The translations under genes were made by a program, and so were the position numbers. The notes under the pieces were generated by a model, which searched no databases, had not been told where the DNA came from, and saw nothing but the letters and a program-made list of their open reading frames with translations. From Bryobacteraceae bacterium (GTDB lineage Bacteria > Acidobacteriota > Terriglobia > Bryobacterales > Bryobacteraceae), in NCBI GenBank assembly GCA_025056865.1, contig JANWVO010000031.1, positions 1-38,606 on the forward strand: a stretch of 38,606 bases of DNA. Direction: 5' to 3'. How positions within the stretch are numbered: the first letter of the stretch is position 1; every line of letters starts with the position of its first letter. Positions 18,486 through 26,407 of the stretch are shown piece by piece.

Positions 18486-18857
18486 ATGAAGACGACTGCT
18501 ACTGTTGTTCTGGCCCTCTCGCTGGCCGCGCCGGCCGTGATCGCCGCGCTGGAGGATCCGCCGCCCCAGCATGTGAAATGGATGAAGGAGAGCGCCGAGC
18601 TCCAGGACAGGATCCGCAACGGCCAGGACGTGCAGGCCAGCGCACGGCGCATGGAGGCGCTGTACAAGGAGGTGGAGGCCTTCTGGGCGAAGCGCAATTC
18701 GGAGGTCGCCGTGAAGGCGTGCCGCGACATCCAGGCGGCCGCCGCGAAAGTGGCTGCCGGCGACGCGGGCGCGGGCCGGGCGATCGGCGCGGGCTGCCGG
18801 TCCTGCCACGACCAGCACCGCGAGAAGATCTCTGACACGGTCTACAAGATCAAATAA
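18486..18857 (+). CDS. Class II (c'/c-556-like) cytochrome c, periplasmic
   Basis: A 123-residue exported protein. It has a signal peptide (MKTTATVVLALSLAAPAVIA), then an all-helical stretch, and a single haem-binding motif CRSCH at 104-108, close to the C-terminus. A C-terminal CxxCH on a four-helix bundle is the arrangement of class II cytochromes c. A Met residue that could be the sixth ligand is present in KWMKES near residue 33, which suits the c-556 type, though this is inference. Its job is periplasmic electron transfer with unknown partners. No clear ribosome site precedes the ATG (CTATACCCC), so initiation may be weak or leaderless. Confidence 0.82.
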   Translation: MKTTATVVLALSLAAPAVIAALEDPPPQHVKWMKESAELQDRIRNGQDVQASARRMEALYKEVEAFWAKRNSEVAVKACRDIQAAAAKVAAGDAGAGRAIGAGCRSCHDQHREKISDTVYKIK

Positions 18858-18886
18858 ACCGGACTGGCGCAGCGTCCCGGAGCGTC

Positions 18887-20329
18887 TCAGTCCGCGCCTT
18901 GCAGCCGCAGCCAGCGGCCGCCTTGCCAGTAGAGGATCACGGAAGCCTTGCCCAGGGAATGGGACTCGATCCCGTCATGATCGACAGGAGGCAGGTCCGG
19001 TCCTCCGTAATTCTGGTGGTAACGGCGGATGTCGGCTGGCGAGGCAGGCGTAATCATCCACGAGAAGCCTGCCGAGGCGCGGTCGAGCATCTGGAAGGAC
19101 TGGATCTCCAGGTTCCCGCGCAGGGTTTGCGGCGATACGTCGTCCGCACTGGGAAAGACGAGCAGCCGCACCAGGCCCTTTACCGAACAGAGAGCGGCCC
19201 AACTTTCCTTGTCTGCCGAAAAGAAGCTCCCGCGGATGAGGTTGGCGGGGCCGCGGCGGTTCGGCAGTTCGAAAGGCTGCGGAATTTCGCAGCCCATCTG
19301 TTTCAGGCCCGCAGCCACGCCGGAGGGCAGATCCGGGAAAGCATCGGGCGCAAGCCGGCGCATTTTCCTCCAATGGAGATTGATCACGAGCTGTTGGTCG
19401 AACAGCGGTGGCACGGCGTCCGGCGGCGATTCTGCGTTCGGACCGTGAACCGGAGGTTCAAACGCGGAGTCTTCCAACTGCGGGCTGACGAGGCGCGCGC
19501 GGCGCATGGCGGCGCGCGCCACCGCTTCGAGGCGGTGCCGGACCCGGTCCGCGGGCTTGGAATCCCGCAGAGCGGCCCGCGACTGCCGTGCCGCAGCAAC
19601 GAGCAGCTCGGGGTTCAGCGAACTCTCCACCAGGCTTCGGGCCAGACCGGCATTTTCCGTTTCCTCTGCAATTTGCCGCACGCACCAGCGGGCGAGCGCC
19701 TCGATGGCGGACCGGTAGTCCGGCTGCGCGTCCAGAGCCGCCTGCAAGAATTCCACATGCTGCCGAGGGTTCAGCGGCTCCGTCCAGCGTGCGGCGTTCA
19801 TGGCGATGCGCGGATCCCATGGGCGCGACGCGATGGCGCGCCGCCAAAGCCGGATCAGCCCGGCGACATCGTCCTGCGGAAGCTCGCCTGGAGCAAAGCG
19901 GGCCGGTGGCCAGTCGAGAAACTCTGATTCCGGGGCGTTCTGGATCAGCCATTCCACATGACCCGCGCGCTCGCGCGCCATGCCGGACCGGTTCTGATGC
20001 CAGAGCCACGCCATGAGAATAGCGCGCGTCCGCACATCCGCCGGAGACGCGTCAAGTTGACTGCGGAGACGGGCTGCCTCCTGCGGAGGAAGACGCGCGG
20101 CTTCCTCGAGAAGCGCCGAGGAGTAGGGCAAAGGCGGCGCCTCGGTGGCGGCTCGAGGCTGCGGCGCCTGCGGGGAAAAACCCCCTCCGGGCCTTCCGGC
20201 ACGCTCTACTCCAATCCAGACAAGCCAGGCTCCCACGAGCAGAACTGGCAGCACGATTGCGTACCTGCGCAGCATGGCCCAATTTTGCCATGAACGGATG
20301 CCGGGCAGAAGCCAGGAAGCTTGCTTCAT
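18887..20329 (-). CDS. Membrane-anchored hypothetical protein
   Basis: I do not recognise this 480-residue protein. A hydrophobic segment (RYAIVLPVLLVGAWLVWIGV, about 22-41) would anchor it with the bulk outside the cytoplasm. A Pro-rich linker (about 48-68) follows, then helical stretches between 70 and 270 that look like irregular TPR-type pairs (RIAMNAARWTEPLNPRQHVE; FLQAALDAQPDYRSAIEALA). The last 150 residues look more globular, with SADKESWAALCSVKGLVRLL and VILYWQGGRWLRLQGAD. No catalytic motif is visible. The start is uncertain: ATG at 20329 or ATG at 20275 (MLRRYAIVL), neither with a good ribosome site. The gene is convergent with the cytochrome gene and is preceded by an unusual palindrome-rich region. 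Confidence 0.65.
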   Translation of the reverse strand: MKQASWLLPGIRSWQNWAMLRRYAIVLPVLLVGAWLVWIGVERAGRPGGGFSPQAPQPRAATEAPPLPYSSALLEEAARLPPQEAARLRSQLDASPADVRTRAILMAWLWHQNRSGMARERAGHVEWLIQNAPESEFLDWPPARFAPGELPQDDVAGLIRLWRRAIASRPWDPRIAMNAARWTEPLNPRQHVEFLQAALDAQPDYRSAIEALARWCVRQIAEETENAGLARSLVESSLNPELLVAAARQSRAALRDSKPADRVRHRLEAVARAAMRRARLVSPQLEDSAFEPPVHGPNAESPPDAVPPLFDQQLVINLHWRKMRRLAPDAFPDLPSGVAAGLKQMGCEIPQPFELPNRRGPANLIRGSFFSADKESWAALCSVKGLVRLLVFPSADDVSPQTLRGNLEIQSFQMLDRASAGFSWMITPASPADIRRYHQNYGGPDLPPVDHDGIESHSLGKASVILYWQGGRWLRLQGAD

Positions 20330-20681
20330 GGGAGTGGAGGCCCGAATTTAAATGGCCATGCGAGACCTGCTGAATAGGAAACCTGGAGGATGATAGCGCT
20401 AACGGGATTCGAATCCGTATTTTGGCATTGAGAGGATTTTGTCATCATCCTAAAATGGTAGCGGTAAACATACGACAGCGTCCCAAAATTTCGCGGCCTT
20501 ATACTGCGCATACTTTGGCTGCTGCCCGGAGGAGACGGGCGCGTGCTGTTCCCGCAAACGCAATGCCGACAGGCTGACCGCCAACTACCCGGCGAAGGAT
20601 TCCGTCAATGCCAGGCGTCATGCTGAAGGCTTCCGTGTTCGAGAGAAGTTCATCGACGTCCGGGCTGGCCTGCCTCATTTC
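20330..20681. other. Intergenic region with nested palindromes and a tRNA T-arm-like motif
   Basis: No convincing gene. It holds the 12-bp palindrome GGATTCGAATCC (20405-20416), the 8-bp palindrome TAGCGCTA (20394-20401), an inverted pair GGATGAT/ATCATCC (20388-20394, 20444-20450) and another pair ATTTTGG/CCAAAAT (20419-20425, 20483-20489). The minus strand reads ACGGATTCGAATCCCGT, which imitates a tRNA T-arm, but no acceptor or anticodon arm completes a tRNA. This could be an old integration site or a structured RNA. Confidence 0.4.
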
Positions 20682-20721
20682 TAAGAAAATAGAAGCCCGG
20701 AATCCTCTCGGAATCCGGGCT
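20682..20721 (-). terminator. Terminator after the repeat-protein gene
   Basis: On the minus strand AGCCCGGATTCC-GAGA-GGATTCCGGGCT forms a 12-bp stem with one mismatch, followed by TTCTATTTTCTT. A second perfect hairpin, GCACCC-TCAT-GGGTGC (20741-20756), lies between it and the stop codon. Together they mark the end of the transcript of the repeat protein. Confidence 0.7.
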
Positions 20722-20772
20722 CTTAAGACTGATTGTTCGGGCACCCATGAGGGTGCTATCTCACCGCACGGA

Positions 20773-21123
20773 TTAATCAAAGCCCAGCGGATCGGGCGGG
20801 CGGATCGGACGGATCTCCCGATCGAATCCCAGCGGATCAGGCGGGCGGATCGGACGGATCTCCCGATCGAAACCCAGCGGATCGGGCGGGCGGATCGGAC
20901 GGATCTCCCGATCGAAACCCAGCGGATCGGGCGGGCGGATCGGACGGATCTCCCGATCGAAACCCAGCGGATCCGGTGGGCGGATCGGACGGATCTCCCG
21001 ATCGAAACCCAGCGGGTTCGACGAGACAATGGCCACCATGTTGTCGGACGGGAGCACGGCAGCCGAAGCTGCGGCCCCTGCCACAACACAAAGAAGGGCA
21101 ACCAACAGAGTTGTTGTCCTCAT
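20773..21123 (-). CDS. Small exported protein made of five 15-residue tandem repeats
   Basis: A 116-residue protein I do not recognise. A clear signal peptide (MRTTTLLVALLCVVAGAAAS, cleavage near ASA-A) is followed by a 20-residue linker (VLPSDNMVAIVSSN) and then five copies of PLGFDREIRPIRPPD, ending with PLGFD. The copies are identical in sequence; the 45-bp DNA units (about 20783-21013) differ at only a few positions. ATG 21123 is chosen because GGAAGG lies 8 nt upstream; the only earlier in-frame start is a GTG. The repeat is rich in Arg and Pro with regular Asp/Glu. No Cys is present in the mature part. It may be a surface or matrix repeat protein, or a precursor cut into repeated peptides; both are guesses. 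A terminator follows, and a 7-bp dyad (GAAGAAC-A-GTTCTTC, 21158-21172) precedes it. Confidence 0.75.
   Translation of the reverse strand: MRTTTLLVALLCVVAGAAASAAVLPSDNMVAIVSSNPLGFDREIRPIRPPDPLGFDREIRPIRPPDPLGFDREIRPIRPPDPLGFDREIRPIRPPDPLGFDREIRPIRPPDPLGFD
20783..21013. repeat. 45-bp tandem repeat, about five copies
   Basis: In-frame tandem array inside the small exported protein gene. The unit on the plus strand starts CCCAGCGGATCGGGCGGGCG and has a 45-bp period. Copies differ by single bases (for example CAGG, CGGG or CCGGT in the same place), so the array is recently expanded or kept uniform by recombination. Confidence 0.9.
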
Positions 21124-21584
21124 CACATGCACCTTCCGAGAAACCCGGCCCTCAAGAGAAGAACAGTTCTTCCCCCGAGCCGAGCCTAAGATCTACACCT
21201 GAGGCTAAGGCTAAGGGTCCCCAATCAGGGCTAGGATATTTCCGATGCCAAAGACCGGGCCTTATTCCTGGATCCGGTCCGGGATTTGACCGGGAGAATT
21301 TGTGAAATCCGATTCGAAGGATGGCTGACCCGCAAGAAATTCCGGAACCAGAATCCGGGAGGAGAACAACCGGCTGTGCAGGGTGCGGGGCTTTCGGGGC
21401 GGCCTTCGGGCGGGAAAGGAGCGTTTTCAGATCGCGCCAGAGAAGGACGGCCAGCACGGGCAACAGTCCTTGGCGGGGCGCGCTTTATGACACCTTCTGC
21501 GCCGGGATCGCGGTGGAAATTTCCCGGTAGATTTGCGGAAATCCAGCCTGGCGGGGGGAGCTGGGGCAGGAGCCGTGCAGGAAA
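21124..21584. other. Intergenic region, no gene supported
   Basis: The stretch between the repeat-protein gene and the ExeA-like gene holds short open frames without codon-use or family support. Visible structure: the dyad GAAGAAC-A-GTTCTTC (21158-21172), about 35 nt upstream of the repeat-protein ATG, and a short direct repetition GAGGCTAAGGCTAAGG (near 21203). It probably carries the promoter of the repeat-protein gene, but no clear -10/-35 was found. Confidence 0.4.
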
Positions 21585-22481
21585 TCAGGGGGAAGTCTCG
21601 GTAGGAAGCAGCGGTGGCTGTTCCTCGCCGGCATGGCGTGGATAGCGCAGCCGCCCCGGCATGCCCGGCCATTCCAGCCGCATGTCCAGGCAGACTTCAT
21701 CCAGCATGTCCACCGTGGTCTGCCGGCATTCGAGCGCGAACGCGGTGAGAAGCAGGTTGTCGCAAAGCGCGTTGATGACGCGGGGAATGCCCTGGCTCCT
21801 CAGGTGGATTTCCCGAAGCACGTCTGGCGGGAAGACCTTCTGCTCCGGCATGCCGGCGCGGGCAAGCCGCGTCTGGATGTACTCTGCCGTCTCCTCCGCG
21901 TTCAAGGGCCGAAGCATGCAGCGCAGCACGATCCGCTGCTTGAGCTGCCTCAGGCCGGGGGATTCCAGCTTCCGGTCGAGTTCCGGCTGGCCGGAGAGGA
22001 TGATCTGAAGAAGCTTGCCAGACTTGGGATTTTCCAGATTGGTAAGGAGCCGGATTTCCTCCAGCACGTCCTGCTCCAGATTCTGGGCTTCGTCGACAAT
22101 GAGCACCGTCGTACGTCCGGCCGATGCCTCTTCCAGCAGCAGATGGTTCAATGCGAACAGCACCTCGGTCTTCGACCTGCGGTCGCACCGCAGGTCGAGA
22201 TCGTAGGCGATCATCTCGAAAAACTGGTCCGCATTGATCCTCGAATTGAAGATAAAGGCGAATTCAATGCCCTGCGCATCCAGCTCGTCGCGGAGGCATT
22301 CGAGCAGCGTGGTCTTGCCGGTGCCGACCTCGCCGGTCAGAACGATGAAGCCCTTTCGCCCGTGGACTCCGTAAATCAGGTTCGCCAGCGCCTCTTCGTG
22401 CTGCGGACTCCTGTAAAGGAACGCCGGATCGGGGCTGAGATTGAACGGACTTTCGCGGAATCCGAAGAAGGCGTTGTACAT
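21585..22481 (-). CDS. ExeA/GspA-like AAA+ ATPase
   Basis: A 298-residue cytoplasmic ATPase. The N-terminus MYNAFFGFRESPFNLSPDP is the hallmark of the ExeA/GspA family, followed by Walker A GEVGTGKTT (50-58), Walker B VLIVDEAQ (126-133) and a sensor-like region IILSGQPEL, with IPRVINALCDNLLLTAF toward the C-terminus. Family members drive assembly of secretion systems or are found beside exopolysaccharide/exosortase loci; the peptidoglycan-binding C-terminal half of ExeA is missing here. ATG 22481 has an AGGAGG site 4-5 nt upstream. It lies 121 nt after csm5 on the same strand but has its own candidate extended -10, so a functional link to the CRISPR operon is not established. Confidence 0.85.
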   Translation of the reverse strand: MYNAFFGFRESPFNLSPDPAFLYRSPQHEEALANLIYGVHGRKGFIVLTGEVGTGKTTLLECLRDELDAQGIEFAFIFNSRINADQFFEMIAYDLDLRCDRRSKTEVLFALNHLLLEEASAGRTTVLIVDEAQNLEQDVLEEIRLLTNLENPKSGKLLQIILSGQPELDRKLESPGLRQLKQRIVLRCMLRPLNAEETAEYIQTRLARAGMPEQKVFPPDVLREIHLRSQGIPRVINALCDNLLLTAFALECRQTTVDMLDEVCLDMRLEWPGMPGRLRYPRHAGEEQPPLLPTETSP

Positions 22482-22538
22482 GCTCCTCCTGCCAGCGGCG
22501 CGCAGGACGCGGGCCCCGGACTCTGGCTGCCTGAGGCC

Positions 22539-22547
22539 ATTCTAACA
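22539..22547 (-). promoter_or_regulatory. Candidate extended -10 promoter of the ExeA-like gene
   Basis: The minus strand reads TGTTAGAAT, matching the extended -10 form TGnTATAAT at all but one base. It lies 58 nt upstream of the ATG, in the csm5-exeA gap. No clear -35 is visible. Confidence 0.4.
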
Positions 22548-22602
22548 TCGTCTCCCGCCGGGCCTTCTCCGCAGGGTGGGCGTCTTACTGCGGCAGCCGC
22601 GC

Positions 22603-23784
22603 CTAACGGCCGCCTTCCGGTCCGGCGATGGCGAATTCCACCCAGCCGGGAAGCGCGGCCGGCTGGTCGTTCAGGAACACCACCTGGCGCGTCTTGGGGA
22701 AGGGAAGTCCGGTACGGATCTGCTCGCGGTAGACGGGCAGCAGGCGAAGAAGCTCGTGATAGGGCCCGCTGGCCGTGTCGAGGCTGGCGGATTTCGACAG
22801 CAGGCCGGTGCCCCAGCCGATACAAAGCAGGCAGGCATTGTTCCCGGCGCGGATCTGCTCGAGCCGCTGCTCGAGCTGGGCCATGGAGTCGGCCACGGCC
22901 CGGAGCCCGGTGGCCTCGGCGTAGCGGCGGTGGAGCGCGAGGAGCTGGGCGGCGGCACGGTTGGCGGCCGCCATGGAGCGCTCCCAGTCGCACGGCTCGC
23001 CGTTCCACCGCAGGGCCTTGCGGATCCGCTCCTGCCTGGCCGCGCTGGCCAGTCCCAATGTTCCCTCAAAGACGGTGCCCGGCATGGCCATTTCCGCAAA
23101 GTGCGGCGTGGAGTCGCCTGGCCTGCGGCTCTCGACGGCGCCTCGGGGGCTCATCTTCCAGCCCAATTCCAGGCGGCCGCCGCGCTGCACGAGCGTCGCA
23201 GTGCGCAGAAGGCAGATGCGCGTCCGGCCCCCCGGCGGCAGGGGATCGGAGTCGGAGATCATGAGGCTCCGCAGCCGGTCTGTGGAGGAAGGGCCGAGCG
23301 CTGCCTCCTCGAGCGGGCCGGCCGGGCGGCGCGGGGCCCTCTCGGCCCTCTGTAGGACGTCGAGCGCCTGCTTCCAGTGGTGCGCGGAGAGGGAGTCGAG
23401 CAGGACGGCGCGGCGGAGGGCGCCCTTGATGACGCTGCCGGGAACATAGATGGCGCCGCCGGCGGTGGCGGCGAAGGTCGGGATGAAGAGGTGTTCGGCC
23501 GAGGTGCGCGCGTAGTAGGCGGCCAGCGACGGATGCTCGAAGGGGATGCGCCGGCTGGCGTAATTCTGCGCGTATCCGCCCCAGGAGGCGAAGTCGAGCT
23601 TCTCGGCGCGGCGGATCTGGTTGAGGTAGGTCTCCAGCCGCGGACCACGCGCCAGCAGGCGGAAGATGCGCCGCTGGTCGAGAACGTTCACCTGGTCCTT
23701 CCAGACCATGTAGTCGATCGGCGCCAGCTTCTGGCCGTCGCCGGCCAGGAGCGGGGTCAACACGGTGAGTCGGTACCTGGTCAT
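22603..23784 (-). CDS. csm5: Type III-A CRISPR RAMP protein Csm5
   Basis: A 393-residue RAMP-superfamily subunit that in type III-A complexes caps the crRNA 3' side. Evidence: the N-terminal strand YRLTVLTPLLAGDG with the GDG turn, the RAMP motif IYVPGSVIKGALRRAVL (near residue 120-140), and a late glycine-rich loop LCIGWGTGLLSKSA, all typical of Csm5. The length is normal for the family. The ATG at 23784 overlaps the csm4 stop (ATGA). It is the last gene of the cas10-csm2-csm3-csm4-csm5 operon. Assignment rests on motif pattern and gene order. Confidence 0.87.
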   Translation of the reverse strand: MTRYRLTVLTPLLAGDGQKLAPIDYMVWKDQVNVLDQRRIFRLLARGPRLETYLNQIRRAEKLDFASWGGYAQNYASRRIPFEHPSLAAYYARTSAEHLFIPTFAATAGGAIYVPGSVIKGALRRAVLLDSLSAHHWKQALDVLQRAERAPRRPAGPLEEAALGPSSTDRLRSLMISDSDPLPPGGRTRICLLRTATLVQRGGRLELGWKMSPRGAVESRRPGDSTPHFAEMAMPGTVFEGTLGLASAARQERIRKALRWNGEPCDWERSMAAANRAAAQLLALHRRYAEATGLRAVADSMAQLEQRLEQIRAGNNACLLCIGWGTGLLSKSASLDTASGPYHELLRLLPVYREQIRTGLPFPKTRQVVFLNDQPAALPGWVEFAIAGPEGGR

Positions 23785-24800
23785 GCGTTCCCCGGCCATG
23801 GAATCGGGATTGCGACGGCATGCCCCGCCCGCCAGACCGGGTGGGGGCAGCCTTCCGGCGCGACGTTCTGCACCGTTCCGCGGGGCGGCGCGGCGCTGAC
23901 GACGACGGAACCTTCGGCGAGGGCGCGGGAGATGCGCTTGGCCAGTCCGCGGCCCTCGCGGCTGCCGATGCGTCCGCCGCGCTTGAGAATCTCGTAATGG
24001 CCCTCGTCCCAGCGGACCGGATCCGCGCCGGAAGGGATCATCAGAGACAGCAGCCACCAGGCGCTGCCGGAACCCGGCACGCCTTTCGGGCCGAACAGGA
24101 TCTCGGAGAGCAGCCCTGCCTGGAAGTCCACGCTGCGCGCGCGGCCGAAGCCCCGCGAACGCATGCCGCCGATGCCGCTGTCGCCGAGCAGGCGGAAGGC
24201 GGCCTGAAGGCGCGGAGCCCAGACGGCGTAGGCCGTCGGCGTGGCGAACTGCGCGGCGCACCAGAGGCCGGAGGCAGGGGCGAACTGCACGCACCCGGCC
24301 ACGTAGGGCATCACCTGGCCGCCGGTCATGCGGTCCACGGCGGCCATCGAGCGGAGCAGAAAACGGAACGGGCCGGTGGCCGAGCGGCTGCCGGCGGGGA
24401 TCAGGCAGGCGCTGAAGCCGTCCACTTCCCAGGCTTCCTCGTCGAACTTCTCTCCGCGCAGCAGCGAGCCCACCAGCCTGGAGGGTACGAGCCGGGCGCC
24501 TTTCCACCGGCCTTTCGAAGTGGCGCCTTCCGGCGGCCACAATCCCTTCGGCGGGGGAACGTAGAGCAGGTTCCGCTGCCAGGGGAAGGCGGAGGTGAAG
24601 CGGACGGAGGGCTCCCGCAGGGGATCCGCGGTAGCGGCCAGCCATTCGTCCATCCAGCCGAGCTGCTCCAGGGCGAGCGTGACCGCCGAGTAGACGGCGT
24701 CGCTGTGCAGCACGGCGGCCGCCTCGCCGAGGGACCCGGACTCTGGTCCGAGCCGCCAGGGCGTGGACGGGCGGATGCGGACGAGCAGCGCAGGGTTCAT
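23781..24800 (-). CDS. csm4: Type III-A CRISPR RAMP protein Csm4
   Basis: A 339-residue RAMP subunit expected to bind the crRNA 5' tag and contact Cas10. The N-terminal half has the Csm4-type motif VLHSDAVYSAVTLALEQLG (about 34-52); the glycine-rich RAMP loop SGIGGMRSRGFGRA is near residue 220. Further upstream reading is open, but the ATG at 24800 sits 14 nt after the csm3 stop with GAGG about 9 nt before it, so it is the supported start. The stop overlaps the csm5 start, indicating translational coupling. Confidence 0.88.
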   Translation of the reverse strand: MNPALLVRIRPSTPWRLGPESGSLGEAAAVLHSDAVYSAVTLALEQLGWMDEWLAATADPLREPSVRFTSAFPWQRNLLYVPPPKGLWPPEGATSKGRWKGARLVPSRLVGSLLRGEKFDEEAWEVDGFSACLIPAGSRSATGPFRFLLRSMAAVDRMTGGQVMPYVAGCVQFAPASGLWCAAQFATPTAYAVWAPRLQAAFRLLGDSGIGGMRSRGFGRARSVDFQAGLLSEILFGPKGVPGSGSAWWLLSLMIPSGADPVRWDEGHYEILKRGGRIGSREGRGLAKRISRALAEGSVVVSAAPPRGTVQNVAPEGCPHPVWRAGHAVAIPIPWPGNA

Positions 24801-24814
24801 TGCTTGCGCCTCGC

Positions 24815-25648
24815 TCAGACGAGCTTCTCCAGGAACTCGGGGCCAGCGGCGGCCTGAAGATCGGCGGTGGACTCGGCCTTTTCGATCAGCGTCTGTTCGC
24901 CTTCCGTGCCCGCGTAATAGCCCCGGTTGCGCCAGGCGACGCGCCATTTGGCGAAGCGGACGCGGCCGCTGCCGCGCGAACCGCCGCCGCCGAGGGCGTC
25001 GTCCTCCAGCAGCCGCAGGCCCTGGAGGAAGGCCGCCACGAGCTCGCGGTCTTCAGGGCAGAGGATGTCGAGCACGAAACGGACGCGGAAGCGGGCTCCG
25101 GCGGGCACGCGCTCCAGGGTGCGCGCGCTGGACTGCGCAGTGATGCGGTCGATGGCGTTCTCGCTCTTCACCTCGGTGAGCTCGTCGTCGAGGTTCTCGC
25201 GCATCTGGGGCGTGATCGATTCCAGATCGAGCGGCGCATCGTAGACGGTGAGCCGCGCCGGCGTCGCCGCCGAGGGCTCCAGCGCGTCGCCGGCCACGCG
25301 CTCCATGCGTCCGGGATTGCGGCCGAACAGCAGGCAGATTTCGTCGCCCGGATCGTCGCTCTGGTGGATGCGCACCTCCTGGCCGCGGCGGCGGGACAGA
25401 TAGACGAGATCCTCGGGGCCGACGAGGCCGGCGGCCTGTTCCAGCAGGCTGCGGATGCGCCCGCGCAGGCTGCTGCCGGGCACATAAGGCCGGCCGAAGG
25501 CGTCCTTCACCACCGGATTGTCGGCGCCGCCAAGGTCGAGCGAGCCCTTGCCGGCGCCGATGTGGAGGCCGGTTTCGCAGATCAGCTCTCCGTCAAACAG
25601 CAGCTTGCCGATCAGGCCGAGCTTGGTGGTCGCGGTGTGTGAACTCAT
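24815..25648 (-). CDS. csm3: Type III-A CRISPR RAMP nuclease Csm3
   Basis: A 277-residue backbone subunit; several copies line the crRNA and cut target RNA every 6 nt. Motifs: ETGLHIGAG, then LGGADNPVVKD in which Asp43 lines up with the catalytic Asp33 of Streptococcus thermophilus Csm3 (known from that protein), PYVPGSSLRGRIRSLLE, the region KSENAIDRITAQSSARTLER, and the glycine loop LGGGGSRGSGRV. The slicing residue is therefore kept, so target-RNA cleavage is expected. The C-terminus is about 50 residues longer than in small Csm3 proteins. ATG 25648 has GGAG 6 nt upstream. Confidence 0.93.
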   Translation of the reverse strand: MSSHTATTKLGLIGKLLFDGELICETGLHIGAGKGSLDLGGADNPVVKDAFGRPYVPGSSLRGRIRSLLEQAAGLVGPEDLVYLSRRRGQEVRIHQSDDPGDEICLLFGRNPGRMERVAGDALEPSAATPARLTVYDAPLDLESITPQMRENLDDELTEVKSENAIDRITAQSSARTLERVPAGARFRVRFVLDILCPEDRELVAAFLQGLRLLEDDALGGGGSRGSGRVRFAKWRVAWRNRGYYAGTEGEQTLIEKAESTADLQAAAGPEFLEKLV

Positions 25649-25672
25649 GGGTGTCTCCGCTGTCTGGCAGTC

Positions 25673-26404
25673 TTATTCGTTGTAGGCGACGATCGCCTCG
25701 AACAGGTCGCGGAAGCGCTCATAGCCGCGGGCGTCGTTCTTCCGCGTCACCTGGAGCAGAAGCTTCTCCAGCGGGTCGAGGCTGCGCAACTGATGGCGCG
25801 CAATGGTGTAGGCCAGCCGCGCGCGCAGCATCACGAAGGCGTGCTGCCGCTCCGGCTCCTGCGTGCGGCAGGCGCGGCGCACCGCGCTGAACAGCCGCCG
25901 CAACTGGCTGCGCGTGCCGGAGTCCATGTCGCGCATGCGGGCGACGATGGCGTGCGCCTGGTTGTCCAGATAAAGGCTGTCGGCGATCAGCTTCTCGAGG
26001 TCGATTTCAATCGGACCCTCGGGGCCGCGGCCGCGCTCGGCGCGGGCGCCCTCCCGCGCCGGGCCCTGCGTCCGGGCGCGGTCGTTCGTCTTCGCGCCGC
26101 CCTGCCCTTTGCCCCGTTCAGCCTGCGCGGCCCGCTGCGCGGCGCGGGCGTTCCTCGGCTCCTGCGCCGATCTTGGCGCGGCGGGACGTGCCGCTGGCGC
26201 AGGCGGTTGCGCTGGGGCTTCGGGCTCCGCCGGCGGCTCCAGGGCCGCCGCGGGTTCCAGCTCCGGCTCTCGGGGCGGCTCCGGCAACGCCGGTTCAGCG
26301 GCCGCGGCCTCTGTGGGAGGGGCTTCCGCCGCGGGCGTCTCCACGGCCTGCGTCTCGGCCGTCTGCGCTTCCTGCGGGGTCTGTTGAGGCTCGAATTCGT
26401 TCAT
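25673..26404 (-). CDS. csm2: Type III-A small subunit Csm2 with long low-complexity N-terminal extension
   Basis: A 243-residue protein, about 110 residues longer than usual Csm2. The C-terminal core (131-243) matches Csm2: DMDSGTRSQLRRLFSAVRRA, then MLRARLAYTIARHQLR, and the closing FRDLFEAIVAYNE; in type III-A complexes this subunit forms the minor filament along the target RNA. The first 70 residues are Pro, Ala and Glu repeats, and residues 71-130 are rich in Arg, Ala, Gly and Gln, so the extension is acidic then basic and looks disordered. ATG 26404 lies 3 nt after the cas10 stop with GAGGTGG about 8 nt upstream; no later start has a comparable site, so the extension is probably translated. 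Confidence 0.82.
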   Translation of the reverse strand: MNEFEPQQTPQEAQTAETQAVETPAAEAPPTEAAAAEPALPEPPREPELEPAAALEPPAEPEAPAQPPAPAARPAAPRSAQEPRNARAAQRAAQAERGKGQGGAKTNDRARTQGPAREGARAERGRGPEGPIEIDLEKLIADSLYLDNQAHAIVARMRDMDSGTRSQLRRLFSAVRRACRTQEPERQHAFVMLRARLAYTIARHQLRSLDPLEKLLLQVTRKNDARGYERFRDLFEAIVAYNE

Positions 26405-26407
26405 CGG

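Noticed and set aside
20390-20460. Possible tRNA gene on the minus strand
   Set aside because: Only a T-arm-like hairpin is present, with a stem mismatch; no anticodon or acceptor arms can be drawn.
20608-21189. Plus-strand frame reading through the 45-bp repeats
   Set aside because: It has no ribosome site or signal peptide; the minus frame has both plus a terminator.
21585-22481. ExeA-like ATPase as a TniB/TnsC transposition ATPase of a CRISPR-associated transposon
   Set aside because: The N-terminus is the ExeA/GspA hallmark and no transposase, TniQ or transposon ends are seen.
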